Source: Pseudomonas muyukensis
Lineage (GTDB): Bacteria > Pseudomonadota > Gammaproteobacteria > Pseudomonadales > Pseudomonadaceae
DNA: 64,000 nt
Reading direction: 5' to 3'
Assembly (NCBI RefSeq): GCF_019139535.1
Contig: NZ_CP077073.1
Span: 2,074,501 to 2,138,500, forward strand
The notes below the pieces were generated by a model, which saw nothing but the letters and a program-made list of their open reading frames with translations, did no database searches and was not told the origin of the DNA. The translations under genes and the position numbers were made by a program. The stretch's first letter is position 1; every line of letters starts with the position of its first letter. This document shows, one piece after another, positions 1 to 8,988 of the stretch.

Positions 1-112
1 CCGCAGCGGTGGCGTGCGCATCGACAGCCTGGGCGATCGTTACTGGAGCAAGACCTTCATCGAGGCCAAGCGCGCGCTCGCCATGGCGCCGACCACGATC
101 TCGCGCAATTGA
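1..112 (+). CDS. C-terminal end of an NlpC/P60-family peptidase (partial)
   Basis: Only the last 36 codons lie in the window; the first complete codon begins at base 2 and the stop is TGA at 110-112. The residues include GVRIDSLGDRYW and a Y/F-x-x-A-K-R tail. This parallels the end of the next gene, which has GTVRLDYLSSNYW then AYLQAKRVL. I infer that this is a tandem paralogue of the following NlpC/P60 endopeptidase. The catalytic residues are outside the window, so activity cannot be judged. Confidence 0.75.
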   Translation, partial: RSGGVRIDSLGDRYWSKTFIEAKRALAMAPTTISRN

Positions 113-137
113 TTTGATATCAAAATGCTGTAACCTC

Positions 138-172
138 GCACGGCGGCGTAGCTGAAAAGCTCGCCGCCGTGC
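138..172 (+). terminator. Strong hairpin after the first NlpC/P60 gene
   Basis: A GC-rich inverted repeat (GCACGGCGGCG, then AGCT-GAAA-AGCT, then CGCCGCCGTGC) starts 26 bases after the stop codon. It has an apical GAAA tetraloop. There is no run of T after it, so it is either a weak or factor-assisted terminator, or a 3' stabilising hairpin. Confidence 0.45.
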
Positions 173-253
173 GCATTTACAGAAAGCGTCTAATCTAAAT
201 TCTCAACTCGGCTTCGGCTGCGGCCGGACGGTCTTCGACAGGACGTTACCCTC

Positions 254-790
254 ATGGCGATGTTGGCGCGCTTCGCACTCCTTTCTCTCGCGGCACTGCT
301 CGCAGCCTGTTCGAGCCGTGCCCCGGCGCCTGCTCCGGCGACCAAGCCGCCGGTATCGTTCAGCCAGCAGCCAGCCTCCTCGCCTGCCGCGGACGATGTG
401 CTGTTCCGCGCCATCGGCCTGGTGGGCACGCCCTACCGCTGGGGCGGCAACACCCCGGACTCCGGCTTCGATTGCAGTGGCCTGATCGGTTACGTCTACC
501 GTGACGCCGCCGGTATCAGCCTGCCGCGCACCACCCGCGACATGATCGTGATGCGCGCGCCGAACGTGGATATCAACGCCCTGCAGTCGGGCGACCTGGT
601 GTTCTTCGCCACCGGCGGCGGTTCGCAGGTCAGCCATGCCGGCATCTACGTGGGCGAGGGGCGCTTCGTGCATGCGCCATCCACCGGCGGCACCGTGCGC
701 CTGGACTACCTGTCCAGCAACTACTGGTCGCGCGCCTACCTGCAGGCCAAGCGCGTGTTGCCGCCGGGCCACTTGGCGCAGAACCCCTGA
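254..790 (+). CDS. NlpC/P60-family lipoprotein endopeptidase
   Basis: A 178-residue predicted cell-wall hydrolase that would cleave within peptidoglycan stem peptides (D-Glu-gamma-meso-DAP bond in characterised relatives). The N terminus is a lipoprotein signal with lipobox LAAC, the acylated cysteine being residue 19, so it should sit on a periplasm-facing membrane leaflet. A proline/alanine linker leads to one NlpC/P60 domain (about 50-170). Catalytic residues are visible: Cys74 in FDCSGLI, His128 in SHAGIYVG and His140 in FVHAP. It follows what appears to be a paralogue, a common tandem arrangement in pseudomonads. The ATG at 254 is favoured because the signal peptide starts there; a second in-frame ATG lies two codons downstream. 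Confidence 0.9.
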   Translation: MAMLARFALLSLAALLAACSSRAPAPAPATKPPVSFSQQPASSPAADDVLFRAIGLVGTPYRWGGNTPDSGFDCSGLIGYVYRDAAGISLPRTTRDMIVMRAPNVDINALQSGDLVFFATGGGSQVSHAGIYVGEGRFVHAPSTGGTVRLDYLSSNYWSRAYLQAKRVLPPGHLAQNP

Positions 791-901
791 TTCAGGCGGG
801 TTCGCCCTTGAGCGGGGCAGCCCGCACTATTCTTCTACCGCTGCTCCCGGCGCTGTGCCGGTCAGGATGTCTGTCCCATAACGACATCCCTGGAGCGGTT
901 C

Positions 902-3469
902 ATGAGCACCATCAAGGAACGGGTCGAGCGCAGCCTCGTCGCACTGGACGCCGGGCGGCCGCTGGCGGCCCTGGTGGACGAAATCATCCGCGAGTATCCC
1001 GATCCCTACCTTTTGGCGAACCGGGAGGCGGCTCGCCTTCTGGCCAAGCACACCGGCAAGGCGATGGATCCGCGTTTTGTCTGGTGGCATCAGTTCGACA
1101 GCGGTAGCAGCAGCCCGCGTACCTTCAATGGCTGGAAGCATTCCGGGGTACCGACCAGGTCGATGCGCCTGGCCGAGCTGGTCATCGAGCGCTTCGATGT
1201 GCAGTTCCAGGATGTACCCGACCAGCTCGATCAGGTCGGAGGCTTCTACCGGCAGGACGCGCGGGTAGGCCGGTTCGATGAGCGCAATGAGGTTCGCTTG
1301 CTGGGGCGCGAGGTACAAAAGGACCTGTGGGCGCTGGATTTCGCCGGGGTCTACCGGGCTGCGATCGAGCGTTTCTGGTCCGGCCATGGCCGGCATTTTC
1401 GGGTCATCAGCAAGATCAACCTCCTTGGGCAAGCCGCCAAGGCCCTGGACAACGGCCAGCTCAGCCAGCTCGACTGGCAACGGCTGCGGGCGGTGGCGGC
1501 GGATGGCCTGGCGCCGGGTGTATTGCCCACCCTGGCGTTGTTGCAGCAGGACGCGACCCGTTCGCCGCTGACCGTCAGCCGCTATGTGTTTGGCGCGGCC
1601 GATCGCGGTAGCTTGTACCGACTGACGGCCGCGGATGGGCGTGTGGTCCTGTACATGCCGTGGTCGCACGAAGCCGTGCGTGGTTTCGATGGCGAACTGG
1701 CCATGGCGCGCTGGCTGCGTCAGCACCTGCAATCGGCTCAGGCGCTGCAGGCATTTGTCGACGGCGCGCACGCCAATCCGCGAGATGACAGCGGCAGGCG
1801 GCTGATCAAGCTGCACCTGCAAGGCATTGCCGACAGTCGTTCCGACGAGATGGCCAGGGTGGCGCTCACGCTGTTCAAGCGTGAGCCGGGCAAGCCGTTG
1901 TTCGAGGTGCTGGCCGATCAGGCTGCGATCGAAATGCAGCAGACTGCCGAGGTCATTCAGAGCAATGCCGACCTGCGCAAGGCGATGTGGCGGGGTTACC
2001 TGTCGGCCTTTCTCAAGGTATTCGGTGGTTTCGCCCCCCTGGGCTGGCCCATGAGCCTGACGCTGCTGGGGGCCGGGCTAGGCAAGGTGGGGCTGGATGT
2101 GGATGCCGCGGTCCATGCCGTGGGCGAGCAGGCCCGTCGCAGTGCGCTGCGCGACGCCATGCTCGACAGCCTGTACACGGCCTTGAACTTGGTCGATATC
2201 AGCTTCACTTCAAGCTTCGCCTCGTTGGCTTACGACGCGCCGCCCCACGAGCTCAGGGCGTCGCTTGGGCAATGGGCTGGGGTGCGTAGCGCCACCTTGC
2301 CGGTTGAAGGGCTGGAGGCCAACACGCTGGTGGCCAGTGAGCTGGTGCACAGTGGCCGTTTGCGTGGCGTGCGCGTAGGCGCTGATGGCAGTTGCTGGAT
2401 TACCCTCAACGGCTTGATCTATCGGGTGCGTTATAGCCATGAGTTGTCTGTCTGGCTGATCGTGCCGCCGGACAACCCGTTCGCGTTCACCGCGCTGCAT
2501 CCGGTGCGCCTGAGTGAGGAGGGCGAATGGGAGCTGTTGGAACCGCCACGGGGGCTGTCTGGGGCCCCTTCGGCACAGGCGGAGCTGGCCAGCCTGCGCT
2601 CGGAGTTTTGGGATACCTATAGCCGGACAGATCTGTGGCAGAGCGCCAAGCTGTCGACCAAGGCCATCGTGCGGCAGAAGGATGTGCTGATCCAAGCGGG
2701 CGTGGCCGAGATTGCGCCCGGCCAGGTGTACGACCTGGATACCCGTGGCCTGCCGTGCGTGCTGGTGGCAGGCAAGCCGGTGTACTCCTACCGCCAGGGT
2801 CGGCAGTTTGCCAACGCGTTGATCGAGGATTACACCCACGAGGCTTCGAAGGTCAACGATGTGTTCCGCAACGGTGTCTACATGCATCCAGACATGGATG
2901 ACTACATCGCCCGCCTTGCCGACACCTTGGAGGCGTTGCCCAAGAACAATGCCGTCACGCTGTATCGCGGTGGTAACGCCGCGCGGGGTACCGGAGGCGA
3001 AGGTTATCGCAGTGGTCGCCTGCAAGTGGGCGATATCCTGGTCAACACCGACCTGAGCTCTTTCACCGAGAACCCCTACAAGGCCTGCGAGTTCGCATCG
3101 ACCAGCAGTGGTGCAGAGGATGATGGCGCGATAAGCGTGTTCGATGACAGCTCGGTGATCTTCGAGTTGCCGGCGCAGCGTTATCAGGGCGGCACACCGA
3201 TCAGCCCATTCTCTGTTTACCCGATGGAAGCGGAAACCCTGTTTTTGCCGGGACATTACTTTCGAATAGAGGGGTTGCAGCAAGCATACGGGGAGGGCTA
3301 TCGCTTCATTCATGTGCAGCTGGCCCGCGTGGCCGAGCCTGGTACGGCGCTTGTGCATGACCTGCGGACCGGCCAACCTTTCAACCAGGAGGTCTACCGC
3401 GGGCGCTTCAGGAGCCAGGCGGTGGTGGACCGGTTTTTCCCGCCGGCATTGGCCAGCGCTGAGGCGTAG
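902..3469 (+). CDS. Large predicted toxin with C-terminal ADP-ribosyltransferase-like domain
   Basis: An 855-residue protein without a signal peptide. The N-terminal two thirds resembles the Pseudomonas dermonecrotic-toxin-type region (DUF6543-like): a helical start, then a hydrophobic segment at about 367-400 that could act in membrane insertion. The C terminus (about 640-850) carries an R-S-E ADP-ribosyltransferase pattern: Arg689 in LYRGGN, Ser719-Ser720 in DLSSFTEN followed by A-x-x-F, and Glu776-x-Glu778 in PMEAETLFLPG. The order and spacing fit ART folds, and the ExE pair is typical of arginine-modifying enzymes. The start has GGAG seven bases upstream. No immunity gene is evident. The gene stands alone beside housekeeping genes, so secretion route and target are unknown. 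ART assignment is from motifs; the toxin role is inference. Confidence 0.72.
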   Translation: MSTIKERVERSLVALDAGRPLAALVDEIIREYPDPYLLANREAARLLAKHTGKAMDPRFVWWHQFDSGSSSPRTFNGWKHSGVPTRSMRLAELVIERFDVQFQDVPDQLDQVGGFYRQDARVGRFDERNEVRLLGREVQKDLWALDFAGVYRAAIERFWSGHGRHFRVISKINLLGQAAKALDNGQLSQLDWQRLRAVAADGLAPGVLPTLALLQQDATRSPLTVSRYVFGAADRGSLYRLTAADGRVVLYMPWSHEAVRGFDGELAMARWLRQHLQSAQALQAFVDGAHANPRDDSGRRLIKLHLQGIADSRSDEMARVALTLFKREPGKPLFEVLADQAAIEMQQTAEVIQSNADLRKAMWRGYLSAFLKVFGGFAPLGWPMSLTLLGAGLGKVGLDVDAAVHAVGEQARRSALRDAMLDSLYTALNLVDISFTSSFASLAYDAPPHELRASLGQWAGVRSATLPVEGLEANTLVASELVHSGRLRGVRVGADGSCWITLNGLIYRVRYSHELSVWLIVPPDNPFAFTALHPVRLSEEGEWELLEPPRGLSGAPSAQAELASLRSEFWDTYSRTDLWQSAKLSTKAIVRQKDVLIQAGVAEIAPGQVYDLDTRGLPCVLVAGKPVYSYRQGRQFANALIEDYTHEASKVNDVFRNGVYMHPDMDDYIARLADTLEALPKNNAVTLYRGGNAARGTGGEGYRSGRLQVGDILVNTDLSSFTENPYKACEFASTSSGAEDDGAISVFDDSSVIFELPAQRYQGGTPISPFSVYPMEAETLFLPGHYFRIEGLQQAYGEGYRFIHVQLARVAEPGTALVHDLRTGQPFNQEVYRGRFRSQAVVDRFFPPALASAEA

Positions 3470-3489
3470 CGACTCGTCGTGGTGTGTCT

Positions 3490-4068
3490 TCAGGCCTGCT
3501 TGAGCAGCAGCGCCACGCCGGGGAAGTACTGCCCCAGCTCGTTGTGCAGCTTGCGGTAGGCGTAGGGGAAGTACCAGGCGATCGCGCAGGCGGTGTGTTT
3601 CTGCAGGTCGTCGACCAGGTCCTGCAGTTCCTCGGGGCTGGCGTGTTGTCCGGCCTTCCACGGGGTGACGAACAAGGCCCCGGCCTTGAGCTGGCTGGCG
3701 TAGGCGATCGCCTTGGCCTGGTTGGCGCTTTCCTGCAAGGCCGCCGCCAGGTCGAGGCGGGCGATGCGGGGCCAGCGTTGACTGGCGTGCAGGTGGATCG
3801 AGTCCTCGGCATTGCCGATGAACAGGTCGCCGCGCGCCTCGCGCTCGCCGTCGTCACGCTGTTTCTTGCTGGTGTACTGCTCCAGCGCCACTAGCTCGGC
3901 CTGCCAGGCCGCTGCCGCGAGCAACCCGGTGTTGGCCGCGGCGCCATGCCAGTAGGGGGCTTCGTTGTCGCCCTGGAACTGGTTGAAGCGGTCGATGCAG
4001 TCGACCCAGCGTTCCAAGGCTGGGCGCAGGAACTCCAGGCGTGGGTTGTTGATGATCAGGCCTTGCAT
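3490..4068 (-). CDS. Conserved-looking hypothetical protein (192 residues)
   Basis: I do not recognise a family. It is predicted soluble and cytoplasmic, rich in Ala, Gln, Trp and Tyr, with no signal peptide or membrane segment; motifs such as ALERWVDCIDRFN and AIAWYFPYAYRKLH suggest a helical fold. The start at 4068 has AAGGAG nine bases upstream, which supports a real gene. It converges on the toxin gene with a 20-base gap and is divergent from the B12-riboswitch leader. Its opposite orientation argues against it being the toxin's immunity partner, but that is not excluded. Confidence 0.75.
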   Translation of the reverse strand: MQGLIINNPRLEFLRPALERWVDCIDRFNQFQGDNEAPYWHGAAANTGLLAAAAWQAELVALEQYTSKKQRDDGEREARGDLFIGNAEDSIHLHASQRWPRIARLDLAAALQESANQAKAIAYASQLKAGALFVTPWKAGQHASPEELQDLVDDLQKHTACAIAWYFPYAYRKLHNELGQYFPGVALLLKQA

Positions 4069-4225
4069 GCTGCGCGCTCCTTGTCATTGTGGTCGCGGTC
4101 GGTCGCGGTAATGGCTATGTGATATCACTGCTTTGAGTGTGGCACAAGCTGGCGGATCGGCCATTGATCCAGGCCAGATCGGTCCACGCTCGATTGACGC
4201 TCCTGATGCAACCCTCTAACCTTCG

Positions 4226-4446
4226 CGGCGTGTTTCAGGTGCCCTGCGAGCCGTGGCTCGGCAGGGTGAAACTGGGAAGCCGGTGGGCGCCAAGCAAGGT
4301 GCGAGTCCGGCGCTGCCCCCGCAACGGTAGGTGAGTCAACGACCGCGCACGGCCACTGGGTTATCGCCTGGGAAGGCGCGCGGCCTGGGCCTGGCCCGCT
4401 CACAAGCCCGGAGACCGGCCTGCAACTGCCAACGGCATCACGGAGG
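4226..4446 (+). promoter_or_regulatory. Cobalamin riboswitch
   Basis: The leader of the cob operon contains the conserved elements of a B12 aptamer in the right order: GCCCTGCGAGCC with its partner, the GGGAAGCCGGTG segment, GCGAGTCCGGCGCTGCCCC, and the B12 box AAGCCCGGAGACCGGCCT at about 4404-4421. The first cob start codon follows about 100 bases after the aptamer. By analogy with known examples, adenosylcobalamin binding should lower expression of the genes downstream. The boundaries are approximate. Confidence 0.93.
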
Positions 4447-4547
4447 GTGATGCGCTCAGCGATGTGGCCTGCGCCACGGCCCCTGCGCGCTCTCCGTCTG
4501 CCTGCCTTTCACCTGTCGCCCCACGCGGCAGCCTGCGGAGAACCCTG

Positions 4548-5159
4548 ATGAGCGAATCCACCGAGCGCGACGAACGTCACCTGGCGCGCATGCAGCGCAA
4601 GAAGGCGATCATCGACGAGCGCATCGCCAATTCCCCCAATGAATGCGGCCTGCTGCTGGTGCTGACCGGCAACGGCAAGGGCAAGAGCAGCTCGGCCTTC
4701 GGCATGCTCGCCCGCGCCTTGGGCCACGGCATGCAGTGCGGCGTGGTGCAGTTCATCAAGGGCCGCAACAGCACCGGCGAGGAGCTGTTTTTCCGGCGCT
4801 TCCCCGAGCAGGTGCGCTACCACGTGATGGGCGAAGGCTTCACCTGGGAAACCCAGGACCGTCAGCACGACATCGCCGCCGCCGAGGCCGCCTGGGGGGT
4901 GTCGCGCCAGTTGCTGCAGGACCCGTCGGTGCAGTTCGTGGTGCTCGACGAGCTGAACATCGCCCTCAAGCACGGCTATCTGGACCTCGATCAGGTGCTG
5001 GCTGACATCCAGGCGCGCCCGCCGATGCAGCATGTCATCGTCACTGGTCGCGCTGCCAAGCCGCAGATGATCGACCTCGCCGACACCGTGACCGAGATGG
5101 GCATGCTCAAGCATGCCTTCCAGGCCGGCATCCGCGCGCAGAAGGGCGTCGAACTGTGA
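4548..5159 (+). CDS. cobO: Cob(I)yrinic acid a,c-diamide adenosyltransferase
   Basis: This enzyme transfers the 5'-deoxyadenosyl group of ATP to the cobalt of the corrinoid, forming the Co-C bond. At 203 residues it has the family's usual length. A P-loop-like GNGKGKSSSAFG lies near residues 41-52, and VVLDELN and GRAAKP are recognisable CobO/BtuR motifs. ATG 4548 is chosen because GGAG lies seven bases upstream and the protein then starts MSESTERDERH, as usual for the family; the open frame extends upstream to 4464 without a ribosome site. It is the first gene after the B12 riboswitch and overlaps cobB by four bases. Confidence 0.95.
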   Translation: MSESTERDERHLARMQRKKAIIDERIANSPNECGLLLVLTGNGKGKSSSAFGMLARALGHGMQCGVVQFIKGRNSTGEELFFRRFPEQVRYHVMGEGFTWETQDRQHDIAAAEAAWGVSRQLLQDPSVQFVVLDELNIALKHGYLDLDQVLADIQARPPMQHVIVTGRAAKPQMIDLADTVTEMGMLKHAFQAGIRAQKGVEL

Positions 5160-6451
5160 GTGAACCACGCCACTGCCCGGCGGTATTGATCGCAGCGCCC
5201 GCCTCCGGCCAGGGCAAGACCACCGTCACCGCCGCCCTGGCGCGCCTGCACCGTAACCTCGGGCGCAAGGTTCGGGTGTTCAAGTGCGGGCCGGACTTTC
5301 TCGACCCGATGATCCTCGAGCGAGCCAGTGGCGCGCCGGTGTACCAGCTCGACCTGTGGATGATTGGCGCCGACGAGAGCCGTCGCCTGTTGTGGCAAGC
5401 GGCCGCCGAGGCCGACCTGATCCTGATCGAAGGGGTGATGGGGCTGTTCGATGGCACGCCGTCCAGTGCCGACCTGGCGCGGCACTTCGGCGTGCCGGTA
5501 TTGGCGGTGATCGATGGCACGGCCATGGCCCAGACCTTCGGCGCCCTGGCCCTGGGCCTGGCGCGCTATCAGCCCGACCTGCCGTTCGCCGGGGTACTGG
5601 CCAACCGGGTCGGCAGCCTGCGCCATGCGCAATTGCTCGAAGGCAGCTTGACCGAAGACCTGCGCTGGTATGGCGGCTTGTCCCGCGAGCGCGGCATCGA
5701 GTTGCCCAGCCGTCACCTCGGGCTGGTCCAGGCCAGCGAGCTGAACGACTTGGACGCCCGCCTGGATGCCGCCGCCGAGGCCCTTGGCGCCAGTTGCGAT
5801 GCCGCCTTGCCACCGCCGGTCAGCTTTGCCGCGCCCGAACCGCAACGGCTTTCACCGCTGCTGGCCGGGGTGCGTATCGGCGTGGCGCGCGACGAAGCCT
5901 TCGCCTTCACGTATGGCGCCAACCTGGACCTGCTGCGGGCGCTTGGCGCCCAGCTCGAGTTCTTCTCGCCACTGCACGAGCAGGCCTTGCCTGTGGTGGA
6001 CAGCCTCTACCTGCCGGGTGGCTACCCGGAACTGCATCACCATGCGCTGGCGGCGAATGCGCCGATGCTGGAGGCGATCCGTGCTCACCACGCCCAGGGC
6101 AAGCCATTGCTGGCCGAGTGTGGCGGCATGCTCTATCTGCTCGAGGCGCTGACGGATGTGGCCGGTGGGCGTGCGCCCCTGCTGGGGCTGCTGCCGGGCG
6201 AGGCGACCATGCAGAAGCGCCTGGCGGCCTTGGCCTTGCAGGCCGTCGAGCTGCCCGAAGGCACCCTGCGTGGCCACACCTATCACCATTCGCTGACCAG
6301 CACCGAGCTGGCGCCGATCGCCCGCGGCCTGAGCCCCAACGGCGGGCGCGGCAACGAAGCGGTGTACCGTATGGGCCGACTGACCGCCTCCTACGTGCAC
6401 TTCTATTTTCCCTCCCACCCCGAGGCGACGGCGGCGCTGTTGCGACCATGA
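5156..6451 (+). CDS. cobB: Cobyrinic acid a,c-diamide synthase
   Basis: A glutamine-dependent amidase of the CobB/CbiA family that amidates the a and c carboxylates of the corrin ring using ATP. The 431 residues contain a P-loop (ASGQGKTT) in the N-terminal dethiobiotin-synthetase-like domain. The C-terminal class-I glutaminase domain has its nucleophile in LLAECGGMLYL and a later His in TYHHS. The start is GTG at 5156, overlapping the cobO stop (GTGA), which implies translational coupling. It ends overlapping the bluB start (ATGA). Confidence 0.95.
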   Translation: MSEPRHCPAVLIAAPASGQGKTTVTAALARLHRNLGRKVRVFKCGPDFLDPMILERASGAPVYQLDLWMIGADESRRLLWQAAAEADLILIEGVMGLFDGTPSSADLARHFGVPVLAVIDGTAMAQTFGALALGLARYQPDLPFAGVLANRVGSLRHAQLLEGSLTEDLRWYGGLSRERGIELPSRHLGLVQASELNDLDARLDAAAEALGASCDAALPPPVSFAAPEPQRLSPLLAGVRIGVARDEAFAFTYGANLDLLRALGAQLEFFSPLHEQALPVVDSLYLPGGYPELHHHALAANAPMLEAIRAHHAQGKPLLAECGGMLYLLEALTDVAGGRAPLLGLLPGEATMQKRLAALALQAVELPEGTLRGHTYHHSLTSTELAPIARGLSPNGGRGNEAVYRMGRLTASYVHFYFPSHPEATAALLRP

Positions 6452-7098
6452 GCGAACACGCCTACAGCGCCGCGGAACGTGCGGCAATCTACCGGGCCAT
6501 CGGCGAGCGCCGCGACATGCGCCATTTCGCCGGCGGCGAAGTGGCGCCTGAACTGCTCGGGCGCCTGCTGGCCGCTGCTCACCAGGCGCCCAGCGTCGGC
6601 CTGATGCAGCCCTGGCGCTTCATCCGCATCAGTCAGCGCGCGTTGCGCGGGCGCATCCAGGCACTGGTGGAGGAGGAGCGGGTACGCACTGCCCAGGCCC
6701 TGGGCGAGCGCTCCGATGCGTTCATGCAGCTCAAGGTCGAAGGCATCAACGACTGCGCCGAGGTGCTGGTGGCGGCATTGATGGACAACCGCGAAGCGCA
6801 TATTTTCGGGCGCCGCACCTTGCCCGAGATGGACCTCGCTTCGTTGGCCTGCGCCATCCAGAACCTGTGGTTGGCGGCGCGCGCCGAAGGCCTGGGGCTG
6901 GGCTGGGTGTCGCTGTTCGACCCGCAGGCGCTGGCGGATCTGCTGGGCATGCCGGCAGGCGCCAAGCCGATGGCGGTGCTGTGCCTGGGGCCGGTGAACG
7001 CGTTCTACCCGGCACCGATGCTGGTGCTGGAGGAGTGGGCCAGCGCCCGGCCCTTGAGCGACATGCTGTACGAGAACCAATGGGGAGAACGCGCTTGA
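6448..7098 (+). CDS. bluB: 5,6-dimethylbenzimidazole synthase
   Basis: An FMN-dependent, oxygen-using nitroreductase-fold enzyme that fragments reduced flavin to make the lower ligand of B12. The 216 residues show the BluB pattern [10 protein letters not shown] near the N terminus and [14 protein letters not shown], followed by the nitroreductase core ending in [12 protein letters not shown]. The ATG overlaps the cobB stop. Its presence in the operon means the organism can make its own dimethylbenzimidazole under aerobic conditions, consistent with the CobT encoded downstream. Confidence 0.95.
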   Translation: MSEHAYSAAERAAIYRAIGERRDMRHFAGGEVAPELLGRLLAAAHQAPSVGLMQPWRFIRISQRALRGRIQALVEEERVRTAQALGERSDAFMQLKVEGINDCAEVLVAALMDNREAHIFGRRTLPEMDLASLACAIQNLWLAARAEGLGLGWVSLFDPQALADLLGMPAGAKPMAVLCLGPVNAFYPAPMLVLEEWASARPLSDMLYENQWGERA

Positions 7099-8003
7099 GC
7101 ATGGCCTTGCTGACCGTGGCGGGTGTGGCCCTGGATGCCTTGCTGGGCGAACCCCGGCGGCGCCATCCGCTGGTGGGCTTCGGCAACCTGGCCAAGCGCC
7201 TGGAGCAGCGCTTCAATGCCGGCGGCCGTGGCTGGCGCAGCCATGGCGTCAGCGCCTGGTTCCTGGCCGTGGTGCCGCTGACCCTGGCGGCGTTGATCCT
7301 GTCCTGGCTGCCCTATATGGGTTGGCTGGTGGATGTGCTGGCGCTGTACTGCGCCTTGGGCCTGCGCAGCCTGGGCGAGCACGTGCTGCCGGTGGCCCAG
7401 GCCCTGCGCCAGGGCGACCTGGACGAGGCGCGGCGGCGGGTGGGCTACCTGGTCAGCCGCGAAACCGCTGAGCTGGACGAGCCGGCCGTGGCCCGGGCAG
7501 CCACCGAGTCGGTACTGGAGAACGGCAGCGACGCGGTGTTCGCCGCGCTGTTCTGGTTCATCGTCGCCGGTGCTCCAGGGGTGGTGCTGTACCGCCTGAG
7601 CAATACCCTGGATGCCATGTGGGGCTACCGCAACGAACGTTTCGAGCGCTTCGGCTGGTGCGCGGCGCGGGTCGACGATGTGCTCAACTACCTCCCGGCC
7701 AGGCTGGTGGCGCTGACTTACGCGGTGTTGGGCAGCACGCGCCTGGCGCTGGCCTGCTGGCGCAAGCAGGCGCCGTTGTGGGACAGTCCCAACGCAGGCC
7801 CGGTAATGGCGGCGGGCGCCGGGGCGCTGGGCGTCGAGCTGGGTGGCCCGGCGGTGTACCACGGTCAATTGCATGAGCGGCCGCGCCTGGGCGAAGGGCC
7901 GATGGCCGACGCCGACGCCATCGAGCGCGGCTGGAACCTGGTGCAGCGCGGTGTATGGCTGTGGTTGTTGGTAATTGGCCTGGGAGCCTACCTGTATGCT
8001 TGA
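7095..8003 (+). CDS. cobD: Cobalamin biosynthesis membrane protein CobD/CbiB
   Basis: It attaches the (R)-1-amino-2-propanol arm, or its phosphate, to adenosylcobyric acid. About 302 residues with several membrane segments; recognisable features are [19 protein letters not shown] at the start, [15 protein letters not shown], and [15 protein letters not shown] prefer the TTG at 7095, which overlaps the bluB stop and has GGAG at a normal distance; an in-frame ATG two codons later (7101) is the alternative. Its end overlaps cobC by eight bases. Confidence 0.92.
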   Translation: MSMALLTVAGVALDALLGEPRRRHPLVGFGNLAKRLEQRFNAGGRGWRSHGVSAWFLAVVPLTLAALILSWLPYMGWLVDVLALYCALGLRSLGEHVLPVAQALRQGDLDEARRRVGYLVSRETAELDEPAVARAATESVLENGSDAVFAALFWFIVAGAPGVVLYRLSNTLDAMWGYRNERFERFGWCAARVDDVLNYLPARLVALTYAVLGSTRLALACWRKQAPLWDSPNAGPVMAAGAGALGVELGGPAVYHGQLHERPRLGEGPMADADAIERGWNLVQRGVWLWLLVIGLGAYLYA

Positions 8004-8988
8004 ACACGGTGGCCGCCTGCTGCGGGCGGTGAAACAGTACGGCATTGCCCGGGAGCAATGGCTCGACCTGTCCAGCGGCATTGCGCCCTGGGCGTATTCG
8101 GTCGCGGCGATACCGCTGGACGCCTGGGCGCGTCTGCCGGAAACCGAGGACGGCCTGGAGCAGGCAGCACGGCGCTACTACGGGGTCGAGCAATTGCTGG
8201 CGGTGGCGGGGTCGCAGGCTGCGATCCAGGCGCTGCCGCTGCTGCGCCCGGCTGGGCGGATCGGCGTGTTGTCGCCATGCTATGCCGAGCATCCGCATGC
8301 CTGGCGTCGTGCCGGGCACACCCTGGTCGAGCTGGACGACAGTCAGGTCGATGCTGCCCTCGACAGCCTGGACGTGCTGCTGCTGGTCAACCCCAACAAC
8401 CCCACCGGCCGCCGCGTGCCCCGCGAGCGCCTGCTGGCCTGGCATGCCCGCCTGGCCGCCCGTGGCGCCTGGCTGGTGGTGGACGAAGCGTTCATGGACA
8501 ACACCCCGGCGCACAGTGTGATTCGCCAGGCAGGGCAGGCGGGTTTGATCGTGCTGCGCTCGTTCGGCAAGTTCTTCGGCCTGGCCGGTGTACGGCTGGG
8601 CTTCGTCGTCGCCCCGGCCGAGGTGCTGCAAGGTCTGGCCGAGTCGCTGGGGCCGTGGACCGTCAGCGGCCCGAGCCGGGTGGTGGGGCAGGCCTGCTTT
8701 GCCGATGAGCTTGCGCACCTGATGCAGATCGCCCGTTGCCGCGCCGCCAGCGAACGCCTGGCCAGCCTGCTCGAAGACGCCGGCCTGGCGCCTGCTGGCG
8801 GCTGCGACCTGTTCCAGTACGTGGCCGACGAGCGCGCCGTGCAGTTGCATGAGTTTCTCGCCCGTCGCGGCATCCTGGTGCGCCTGTTCGAGCAACCCGC
8901 GGCGCTGCGCTTTGGCTTGCCCGCCCGTGTCGCCGACGAGCAACGCCTGGCCCAGGCCCTGGCGGACTACCAGAAGGAATCGGCATGA
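7996..8988 (+). CDS. cobC: Threonine-phosphate decarboxylase
   Basis: A PLP-dependent class I/II aminotransferase-fold enzyme that decarboxylates L-threonine phosphate to aminopropanol phosphate, the substrate attached by CobD. The 330 residues contain [20 protein letters not shown], and the lysine site [17 protein letters not shown]. It is named CobC in the Pseudomonas scheme and CobD in Salmonella, a frequent source of confusion. The start overlaps the preceding gene and the end overlaps cobQ (ATGA). Confidence 0.94.
   Translation: MLEHGGRLLRAVKQYGIAREQWLDLSSGIAPWAYSVAAIPLDAWARLPETEDGLEQAARRYYGVEQLLAVAGSQAAIQALPLLRPAGRIGVLSPCYAEHPHAWRRAGHTLVELDDSQVDAALDSLDVLLLVNPNNPTGRRVPRERLLAWHARLAARGAWLVVDEAFMDNTPAHSVIRQAGQAGLIVLRSFGKFFGLAGVRLGFVVAPAEVLQGLAESLGPWTVSGPSRVVGQACFADELAHLMQIARCRAASERLASLLEDAGLAPAGGCDLFQYVADERAVQLHEFLARRGILVRLFEQPAALRFGLPARVADEQRLAQALADYQKESA

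Noticed and set aside
2210..3661. 483-codon minus-strand frame opposite the toxin gene, considered as an antitoxin
   Set aside because: It has no ribosome site, a low-complexity product, and overlaps the codons of the ART motifs; codon patterns support the plus strand.
4464..4547. Longer cobO starting at ATG 4464
   Set aside because: The added residues come from the riboswitch expression platform and lack a ribosome site, while ATG 4548 has GGAG and gives the family start.
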